DNA of 64,000 nt from Streptomyces sp. AC512_CC834. GTDB taxonomy: Bacteria; Actinomycetota; Actinomycetes; Streptomycetales; Streptomycetaceae. Location: contig NZ_JAGMUO010000039.1 in NCBI RefSeq assembly GCF_019049325.1, forward strand, positions 1-64,000. The letters run 5' to 3'. This document shows, one piece after another, positions 56,255 through 64,000 of the stretch. The notes beneath the pieces are model-generated. The model worked only from the letters and a program-made list of their open reading frames with translations, had not been told where the DNA came from and made no database searches. Both the position numbers and the translations under genes were made by a program. Numbering within the stretch: position 1 is the stretch's first letter; every line of letters starts with the position of its first letter.

Positions 56255-57460
56255 ATGACCGTGTGGGACGACCTCGTCGGGCAGGAGAAGGTGAGCGAGC
56301 AGCTCGCCGCCGCTGCCCGGGACGCCGACGCCTTCGTCACCGCCGCCGCGGCGGCGGGCCCCCTCCCGGACTCGTCGAGCATGACGCACGCCTGGCTGTT
56401 CACCGGCCCGCCCGGCGCCGGGGTGACACAGACGGCGCGGGCCTTCGCCGCCGCACTCCAGTGCGTGAGCCCCGACCGGGCACTCGGCGGCGTCCCCGGC
56501 TGCGGCTTCTGCGACGGATGCCACACGGCGCTCGTCGGCACCCACGCGGACGTCAGCACGGTGGCCGCCGTGGGCGCCGAGATCCTCGTGAGGGACATGC
56601 GGGACACCGTCCGCAAGTCGTTCACCTCGCCGGCGACCGGCCGCTGGCAGATCATCCTCGTCGAGGACGCCGAGCGGCTGAACGAGAAGTCGGCCAACGC
56701 CGTCCTCAAGGCCGTCGAGGAGCCCGCCCTCCGTACGGTCTGGATGCTGTGCGCCCCGTCCATCGAGGACGTCCTGCCCACGATCCGCTCCCGCTGCCGC
56801 CACCTGAACCTGCGCACACCCTCGGTCGAGGCCGTCGCCGACATGCTCGTACGCCGTGAGGGCATCGAGCCGGACGTCGCCGCCGCCGCGGCCCGCGCCA
56901 CCCAGGGCCACGTCGACCACGCCCGCCGGCTGGCCACCGACCCGGCCGCCCGCAACCGCCGCGCCGCCGTGCTGAAGCTGCCCCTGCGTGTCGAGGACGT
57001 CGGCGGCGCGCTCAGGGCGGCCCAGGAGCTGGTGGACGCGGCGGCGGAGGACGCCAAGCAGCTCGCCGAGGGGATCGACGTCAAGGAGGCCGACGAGCTG
57101 AAGGCGGCCCTGGGCGCGGCCCAGGGCGGCCGGCTGCCGCGGGGCACGGCGGGTGTGATGAAGGACCTGGAGGACAAGCAGAAGCGCCGCAGAACGCGCA
57201 CGCAGCGTGACAGCCTCGACCTCGCCCTGACCGACCTCACCGCCTTCTACCGCGATGTCCTCGCGTTCCAGCTCGGCTCCCGCGTGGCGATCGCCAACGC
57301 CGACGCGCAGGACGCCCTGGAGCGCCTCGCCCGCGGCGGCACACCCGAGTCCACCCTGCGCCGCATCGAGGCGATCGCCGCCTGCGGGGAGGCCCTGGAC
57401 CGCAATGTGCCCCCGCTGCTGGCGGTTGAGGCGATGACGATGGCGCTCAGAGCGGGCTGA
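56255..57460 (+). CDS. holB: DNA polymerase III delta' subunit
   Basis: 401 residues. Clamp-loader AAA+ fold: WDDLVGQEKVSEQL opens it, WLFTGPPGAGVTQTARAFA is the P-loop, VEDAERLNEKSANAVLKAVE the Walker B region, and IRSRCRHLNL the sensor/arginine-finger region. The P-loop lysine is Val, so it does not bind or hydrolyse ATP in the normal way, as expected for delta'. A four-cysteine zinc module (CVSPDRALGGVPGCGFCDGC) is complete. Works with DnaX and delta to load the sliding clamp. The genes tmk-holB adjoin in many bacteria. Confidence 0.95.
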   Translation: MTVWDDLVGQEKVSEQLAAAARDADAFVTAAAAAGPLPDSSSMTHAWLFTGPPGAGVTQTARAFAAALQCVSPDRALGGVPGCGFCDGCHTALVGTHADVSTVAAVGAEILVRDMRDTVRKSFTSPATGRWQIILVEDAERLNEKSANAVLKAVEEPALRTVWMLCAPSIEDVLPTIRSRCRHLNLRTPSVEAVADMLVRREGIEPDVAAAAARATQGHVDHARRLATDPAARNRRAAVLKLPLRVEDVGGALRAAQELVDAAAEDAKQLAEGIDVKEADELKAALGAAQGGRLPRGTAGVMKDLEDKQKRRRTRTQRDSLDLALTDLTAFYRDVLAFQLGSRVAIANADAQDALERLARGGTPESTLRRIEAIAACGEALDRNVPPLLAVEAMTMALRAG

Positions 57461-57462
57461 AA

Positions 57463-57514
57463 GCCCCGGCGAGGAGCGCGGCCAGGAGCCCCGGCGAGGA
57501 GCGCGGCGAGGAGC
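57463..57514. repeat. 19-bp direct repeat after holB
   Basis: GCCCCGGCGAGGAGCGCGG occurs at 57463 and 57488, separated by 6 bp, with a partial third copy. Confidence 0.8.
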
Positions 57515-57599
57515 GGGGACACGGTTGACGGCGTAACACGTACGAGGCACGCGAATCACACACCGCGTCAGTCCCGTCGCGGAGAGTTACGCTCGCTGA

Positions 57600-59219
57600 A
57601 TGCACACAAGGCGCACTCACCGCAGGACCCGCACCGGCAGCACCCGCTTGCGAGCCACGCTGCTCGCCACCGCGCTGCTCGCCACCGCCTGCTCGGCCGG
57701 GGGCGCGTCGACGTCCGCCGGTTCCCCCGCTGCGGAGGCGGCAGGCTCGACGGAGGCGGCGAAGGCGACCCTGGCCGCGCTGCCGAAGGCCACGCCCTCC
57801 GCGCTGTCGCCGTACTACGAGCAGAAGCTGAGCTGGCGCGACTGCGGCGTCCCCGGCTTCCAGTGCGCCACCATGAAGGCCCCGCTCGACTACGCGAAGC
57901 CGACCGAGGGGGACGTCCGGCTCGCGGTGGCCCGCAAGAAGGCCACGGGACCGGGCAAGCGGCTCGGCTCGCTGCTGGTCAACCCGGGCGGGCCCGGCGG
58001 CTCGGCGATCGGCTACCTCCAGCAGTACGCGGGCATCGGCTACCCGGCGGATGTCCGCGCCCAGTACGACATGGTCGCGGTCGATCCCCGGGGCGTGGCC
58101 CGCAGCGAGCCAGTCGAGTGCCTCGACGGCCGCGAGATGGACGCGTACACGCGCACGGACGTCACACCGGACGACCAGGGCGAGGCGGACGAGCTGGTCG
58201 ACGCCTACAAGGAGTTCGCCGAGGGCTGCGGAAAGGACGCGCCGAAGCTGCTGCGCCACGTCTCGACGGTCGAGGCCGCCCGGGACATGGACGTCCTGCG
58301 CGCGGTGCTGGGCGACGAGAAGCTGACCTACGTCGGAGCCTCGTACGGCACGTTCCTGGGCGCGACGTACGCCGGCCTGTTCCCGGACCGGGCCGGCCGT
58401 CTGGTCCTGGACGGCGCGATGGACCCCTCCCTGCCCGCGCGCCGCCTGAACCTGGAGCAGACGGCGGGCTTCGAGACGGCCTTCCAGTCCTTCGCAAAGG
58501 ACTGCGTGAAGCGGCCCGACTGCCCCCTCGGCGACAAGGGCACCAGCCCCGACCAGGTAGGCAAGAACCTCAAGGCCTTCTTCGACGACCTGGACGCCAA
58601 GCCGATCCCCGCCGGCGACGCCGACGGCCGCAAGCTCACCGAGTCCCTCGCCACCACCGGCGTGATCGCGGCGATGTACGACGAGGGCGCCTGGCAGCAG
58701 CTCCGCGAGTCGCTGACCTCGGCGATGAAGGAGAACGACGGCGCCGGCCTGCTGATCCTCTCCGACAGTTACTACGAACGCGAGGCCGACGGCGGCTACA
58801 GTAACCTGATGTTCGCCAACGCCGCCGTGAACTGCCTCGACCTCCCCGCCGCCTTCTCCTCCCCGGACGAGGTGCGCGACGCCCTCCCCGAGTTCGAGAA
58901 GGCGTCCCCGGTGTTCGGCGAGGGCCTCGCCTGGTCGTCCCTGAACTGCGCGTACTGGCCGGTGAAGCCCACGGGTGAGCCGCACCGCATCGAGGCGGCC
59001 GGCGCCACCCCGATCGTCGTGGTCGGCACCACCCGCGACCCCGCCACCCCCTACCGCTGGGCCGAGGCCCTGTCCGACCAGCTCTCCTCCGGACGCCTCC
59101 TCACCTACGAGGGCGACGGCCACACCGCCTACGGCCGCGGCAGCACCTGCATCGACTCCGCGATCAACACCTACCTGCTGCGCGGCACCCCGCCCGAGGA
59201 CGGCAAACGCTGCTCGTAG
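57600..59219 (+). CDS. Secreted lipoprotein alpha/beta hydrolase (tripeptidyl aminopeptidase-like)
   Basis: 539 residues from ATG at 57600. Arg-rich start, hydrophobic core and LLATAC lipobox. Oxyanion loop NPGGPGGSAIG, nucleophile VGASYGTFLG, acid VVGTTRDPATPY and histidine GDGHTAYGRGS make a complete catalytic triad; the Cys-containing C-terminal STCIDSAINTYLL fits the TAP_C domain. The group removes N-terminal tripeptides from exported proteins (Slp family). Substrate here not known. Corresponds to SCO3540. Last gene before tRNA-Thr. Confidence 0.93.
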   Translation: MHTRRTHRRTRTGSTRLRATLLATALLATACSAGGASTSAGSPAAEAAGSTEAAKATLAALPKATPSALSPYYEQKLSWRDCGVPGFQCATMKAPLDYAKPTEGDVRLAVARKKATGPGKRLGSLLVNPGGPGGSAIGYLQQYAGIGYPADVRAQYDMVAVDPRGVARSEPVECLDGREMDAYTRTDVTPDDQGEADELVDAYKEFAEGCGKDAPKLLRHVSTVEAARDMDVLRAVLGDEKLTYVGASYGTFLGATYAGLFPDRAGRLVLDGAMDPSLPARRLNLEQTAGFETAFQSFAKDCVKRPDCPLGDKGTSPDQVGKNLKAFFDDLDAKPIPAGDADGRKLTESLATTGVIAAMYDEGAWQQLRESLTSAMKENDGAGLLILSDSYYEREADGGYSNLMFANAAVNCLDLPAAFSSPDEVRDALPEFEKASPVFGEGLAWSSLNCAYWPVKPTGEPHRIEAAGATPIVVVGTTRDPATPYRWAEALSDQLSSGRLLTYEGDGHTAYGRGSTCIDSAINTYLLRGTPPEDGKRCS

Positions 59220-59367
59220 CCACCCCGCCGGGCCCCACCCGGCCCGGCCACATCCACCCCATCCACCCCACCCGCCCCGGAGCCCCGGCCCCCCGGGGCG
59301 GGTACGAAGCACCCCCGGAAACTGTGTAGACTTACCGACGTTGCTGATCGCACCATGGTGCCAGCGC

Positions 59368-59441
59368 GCCGCCTTAGCTCAGATGGCCAGAGCAACGCAC
59401 TCGTAATGCGTAGGTCTCGGGTTCGAATCCCGAAGGCGGCT
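59368..59441 (+). tRNA. tRNA-Thr (anticodon CGT)
   Basis: Acceptor GCCGCCT pairs with AGGCGGC, discriminator T. The anticodon stem ACGCA/TGCGT encloses CTCGTAA, giving CGT (Thr, ACG codons). The T-arm TCGGGTTCGAATCCCGA is perfect. CCA is not encoded. The 3' end points at the SUV3-like helicase gene, so the gene could be an integration site. Confidence 0.97.
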
Positions 59442-59448
59442 CTGTGGA

Positions 59449-59484
59449 AGCCCCAGGACTCACTCGCCGTGACCTGGGGCTTTT
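59449..59484 (+). terminator. Terminator of tRNA-Thr
   Basis: AGCCCCAGG/CCTGGGGCT, 9-bp stem with a 15-nt loop, followed by TTTTGCTTTT; begins 8 bp after the tRNA. Confidence 0.9.
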
Positions 59485-59699
59485 GCTTTTGCCGGATGCG
59501 GTGGCGGCGCAGGCTGCGTGCCGCACGGGTGTCGCCTGTCTCACTGGTCCGCGAGCAGTCCATGAGCTTCTTCGGCACACCCCCATGACAGCGTGACACC
59601 GGCGCCCTCGGAGAGGAATCGGCCTGCCCCGGATAGTCACTGACTGTCAGAACCTCGTGTCACAGTGTGAAAGCACAGTGGATACGGGGGAGGAACAAC

Positions 59700-62279
59700 A
59701 TGGCGGGTGCGACAGCGAAATACCTCACGCTCGAAGCGGCTCGCAGGAAACTTGGCCTACGTAAGGACGAGTTCACTCTGGGTGTCGAGCGCGGCGTGAT
59801 TCGTACACGCTGGAGTGGGGACGAGCTGTGCGTCAGTGCGGGCGAGGTGGCTCGGTGGCGCGCGAGCCACGGTGAACTCACCGAACTCACCGGCCTGGTA
59901 CACGCGGCGGAGGCCGCCGGGCTCGCGGGGATCAGCAGGCACCGATTCGACCAGTTGGCGCGCGCCGGTGTCATCCGCCCGGTCCGGTCGTACACCAACC
60001 GCTATCACGCCGAAGTCTGGCAGTACTCGGCCGCCGACGCCCGCCAGTTGCCCGAACGGTGTTCCGAACTGGTCGGTACCCGGCTCCCCGGCTCCTTCCT
60101 GTCCGGACTGGCAGGTGGCACCGATCGCAGGTCCGAGGGTCACCGGGCGCGGCTCCGTGCCCACGCGATGTTGTTGCTGCACGACCCCTGGGTGAAAGCT
60201 GCCGTGTGGTCGTACTGGCTTGGATGTGTGCAGTCGCCCGCCGACCGTGCGGAGCTCTGCCCGGCCGAGGCCGTCCATCTCGCGAGGCGCTTTGCGGAGG
60301 AGAGGCTGGCGGACGTGCTGGACTCGCGCGCGAACCCTGTTACCACCGAGGAGCAGGCCGAAGCCACTCGGGAGTTCGCGGTCGCCCTGCGCAGGGCCCG
60401 GCGCAGTTGCCCGGCGCCCGAGCTGATCGCCGCCTCCGACGCGGCGGCGCGGCTGGGTGGCACCGTGGAACGGATTCCGGACGAGTACCGCGACCGTGGT
60501 GTCCCCGCAGATCTGCTCGAGCAGAGCGTGGCCGATGATCTGGCTACGGTGACGGTCCCGGCGCAGGTTGCGGCGGTCCGTGCACAGCGGGCCGCGCAGC
60601 GCCGGAAGGATGAGCGGAAGGAAGTCCGGGAAGCCGAACAGGCCGCAAAGCGCCAGCGCGAGCAGCGCGAGCGCGCAGCCGCCGCGCGCGCCCGTGCCCA
60701 TGTCCCGGAACGGACAGCCGATGCCGCGGTGACTCTCCACCTCGGCCCCACCAACTCCGGCAAGACGCACGACGCCATTGCCCTGCTGGCCGCGCACGTC
60801 GAGGCAGGGCGGACCGGCGTGTACGCGGCACCGCTGCGCATGCTTGCCTTCGAGGTCTACGAACGGCTGCGCACCCGGCTCGGCGCGGAGAAGGTGGGTC
60901 TGCGCACGGGTGAGGAGCACCTCAACCCGGATGCCCCGGCGCTGTGCTGCACGGCTGAATCGGCGCCCACCGACGGCGACTTCCTGGTCGTCGACGAGGC
61001 GCACTGGCTGGCCGACGAGGACCGTGGTCACGCCTGGACCCGGCTGTTGCTCTCCGGAGCCCACACCGACGTGCACATCTGTGCCGTACCGGAGGCCGAG
61101 GACCTACTGCGCAAGCTCTTCGCTCCAGGCACGAACATCACCGTGATCCGCCATACCCGGCACGGCACACTGAGCCGGACGGCGGACTTCCAGGCTGCGA
61201 CCCTTCCGTCGGCAAGCGCGGTGGTGGCCTTCTCCCGCAAAGCCGTGCTCGCACTGCACCGTGAACTGCTTGAAGCGGGCCGGTCGGCGACGGTCCTCTA
61301 CGGTGCGATGCCGCCCGCGGCCCGCCGCGAGCAGATCCGCCGCCTGTCCGAGGGACAGGTCGACGTGATCGTCACCACGGATGTGATCGGTCACGGTGTC
61401 AACCTTCCGCTGCGAGCCGTGGCGTTCGCGGAAACGGGCAAGTACGACGGCAGCTCCCGCCGGGAGTTGCGGGTCTGGGAGGCCGCTCAGATCGCCGGCC
61501 GGGCCGGTCGGCGGGGCCATGACGCAGGGGAGGGGCTCGTGGGCGTCTACCGGAGCCGACTGCCCGGCCTGACCGTCACGGCCCGGCTTCTGGACCGGGC
61601 CGTCCAGGTGGCCAACGGAGCGCGATCCGGTGGCCTGCGCGTCACGACGGCCCGGCTGCGCCCCGCGTGGACCGACCTGGGACAACCGGAACCCGGAGAG
61701 ATCCCGCACGCTCTGGTCGGCTGGACCGTTGCCGCCGGTGCGTTCGCCCAGCAGCGTTCATGGTTGCGGCCGATGCTCGTGGACGACATCCACGCCAAGC
61801 TGTTGACGGCACGCAGGGCCGCCGGAGTGCCTCCGGACGCCGACGGCCGCTGGCCACGTGACGGCCACACTGTTTGGAGGCTGATCACCTTGCCCATGAA
61901 TACGGACCGCCCGACTTACCCGGCCGTCTGCCGGGCGGTCCTGTGTGGCGTGACCCTGCAGCACCTGATGTGTCCGCTCACCAGCATCGGACGGATGTCT
62001 TTGCCCCGAGCCGAGGAGTACGCCGCGACGATGCGGGACCTGAGTACCGCCATCCGGGCCTTCGGTCGTGAGTGCGGCGGCGTGAGCGCCGAGGAAGTGG
62101 CGGCAGGCGAGCAGGCGGCCGCCGAGCGGATCAACCGACTGGTCGCGACCTCCCGGCCGCTGGCCACGCATGGTGGCTGCGCTTCCTGCGGCGAACCCTG
62201 CGCCCCCTGGTACACACATTGCGATGCCTGCCACTCCGCCCGCTACTCCCGATATGACGCTGACTGGGTCGACTGGTGA
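59700..62279 (+). CDS. SUV3-like RNA helicase with helix-turn-helix N-terminus
   Basis: 859 residues from ATG at 59700, with GGGGGAGG at ideal distance. The N-terminus has two MerR/excisionase-like helix-turn-helix segments (YLTLEAARRKLGLRKDEF and AAEAAGLAGISRHRFDQLAR). An Arg/Glu/Ala helix (nt ~60580-60710) leads to the helicase: LGPTNSGKTHDAI (I, residues ~345-357), VVDEAHWLADEDRG (II, DEAH), TTDVIGHGVNLPLRAVAF (V) and QIAGRAGRRGHD (VI). The GPTNSGKT and GxRTGEE arrangement is that of mitochondrial SUV3, uncommon in bacteria. A C-terminal Cys cluster (CASCGEPCAPWYTHCDAC) is a zinc-ribbon candidate. Function is unknown; RNA unwinding is inferred from the family. Confidence 0.9.
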   Translation: MAGATAKYLTLEAARRKLGLRKDEFTLGVERGVIRTRWSGDELCVSAGEVARWRASHGELTELTGLVHAAEAAGLAGISRHRFDQLARAGVIRPVRSYTNRYHAEVWQYSAADARQLPERCSELVGTRLPGSFLSGLAGGTDRRSEGHRARLRAHAMLLLHDPWVKAAVWSYWLGCVQSPADRAELCPAEAVHLARRFAEERLADVLDSRANPVTTEEQAEATREFAVALRRARRSCPAPELIAASDAAARLGGTVERIPDEYRDRGVPADLLEQSVADDLATVTVPAQVAAVRAQRAAQRRKDERKEVREAEQAAKRQREQRERAAAARARAHVPERTADAAVTLHLGPTNSGKTHDAIALLAAHVEAGRTGVYAAPLRMLAFEVYERLRTRLGAEKVGLRTGEEHLNPDAPALCCTAESAPTDGDFLVVDEAHWLADEDRGHAWTRLLLSGAHTDVHICAVPEAEDLLRKLFAPGTNITVIRHTRHGTLSRTADFQAATLPSASAVVAFSRKAVLALHRELLEAGRSATVLYGAMPPAARREQIRRLSEGQVDVIVTTDVIGHGVNLPLRAVAFAETGKYDGSSRRELRVWEAAQIAGRAGRRGHDAGEGLVGVYRSRLPGLTVTARLLDRAVQVANGARSGGLRVTTARLRPAWTDLGQPEPGEIPHALVGWTVAAGAFAQQRSWLRPMLVDDIHAKLLTARRAAGVPPDADGRWPRDGHTVWRLITLPMNTDRPTYPAVCRAVLCGVTLQHLMCPLTSIGRMSLPRAEEYAATMRDLSTAIRAFGRECGGVSAEEVAAGEQAAAERINRLVATSRPLATHGGCASCGEPCAPWYTHCDACHSARYSRYDADWVDW

Positions 62280-62413
62280 GCGCGGCACTGCTTCGGCCGA
62301 ACCGGGAGGGAATCTGGCAGGTTGGAGTCCTGAAGGCGTCCCTCTGGTCGTCGCCTGCCACTACGGTTGGTGTTCGACCGCTCTGCGGGACCGGAGTGCG
62401 CGAAGGGGGATGC

Positions 62414-64000
<1,587 letters not shown>

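Noticed and set aside
56404..56440. Missing P-loop lysine in the delta' protein as evidence for loss of function.
   Set aside because: Delta' subunits normally do not hydrolyse ATP, so the altered P-loop is expected.

Overview
The window is chromosomal DNA from a Streptomyces-type actinomycete. The evidence is very high GC with G/C-rich third codon positions, GTG and TTG starts, ATGA/GTGA stop-start overlaps, a WhiB-like regulator (wblA), BldG with its anti-sigma partner, and gene sequences and order that I recognise from the S. coelicolor topA-bldG-crp-wblA region. Identifications rest on reading motifs and recalled families; no database search was run.

Layout. (1) 1-3.5 kb: the 3' part of a large protein with a nuclease-like C-terminal domain, ending next to tRNA-Pro(CGG); this looks like accessory DNA at a tRNA. 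(2) 3.6-8.5 kb: a membrane protein, a metallophosphoesterase, a YqeY protein and a class A penicillin-binding protein. (3) 8.9-21 kb: wblA, a pair of Get3/ArsA-like ATPases, a DUF4177 protein, RidA, an epoxide-hydrolase-like protein, two Nudix proteins, an MBL-fold hydrolase, crp, nth, a MarP-like membrane protease and another alpha/beta hydrolase. (4) 21.5-28.6 kb: a holin-like protein, nhaA, acsA and a SulP transporter-carbonic anhydrase fusion. (5) 29-33.4 kb: a deacetylase lipoprotein, a CooC/ParA-type ATPase, a Fic-like protein and a HAD phosphatase. (6) 33.5-40.2 kb: a 6C small RNA followed by ssd and a Tad/Flp pilus operon. (7) 40.4-59.2 kb: an MrfA-type helicase, bldG plus anti-sigma factor, hppA, a lipoprotein, a methyltransferase, topA, a three-part thymidylate kinase, DNA polymerase III delta' and a secreted peptidase-like lipoprotein. 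(8) 59.4-64 kb: tRNA-Thr(CGU), then an SUV3-like helicase and a STAND (NB-ARC) ATPase that runs off the right edge.

Much of the block between the two tRNAs has the gene content and order of Mycobacterium tuberculosis Rv3644c-Rv3682 (holB, topA, helicase, tad genes, ssd, HAD protein, acs, MarP, nth, crp, Get3 pair, whiB4, ponA2). It is therefore an old actinobacterial neighbourhood linking cell-wall and acid stress, cAMP control, acetate activation, pilus assembly and core replication. The two ends, beside tRNA-Pro and tRNA-Thr, carry accessory genes and are the most likely places for an undescribed system, possibly defence. The SUV3-like helicase/STAND pair is the best candidate.

Recurring oddities are low-complexity insertions made by short GC-rich DNA repeats (two Nudix proteins, CpaF, the SulP-CA linker, the Tmk tail, the STAND linker), lysine/alanine tails on two DNA-acting enzymes (Nth, TopA), and an 18-bp tandem repeat that supplies four consecutive Shine-Dalgarno/ATG sets at the tadB start.
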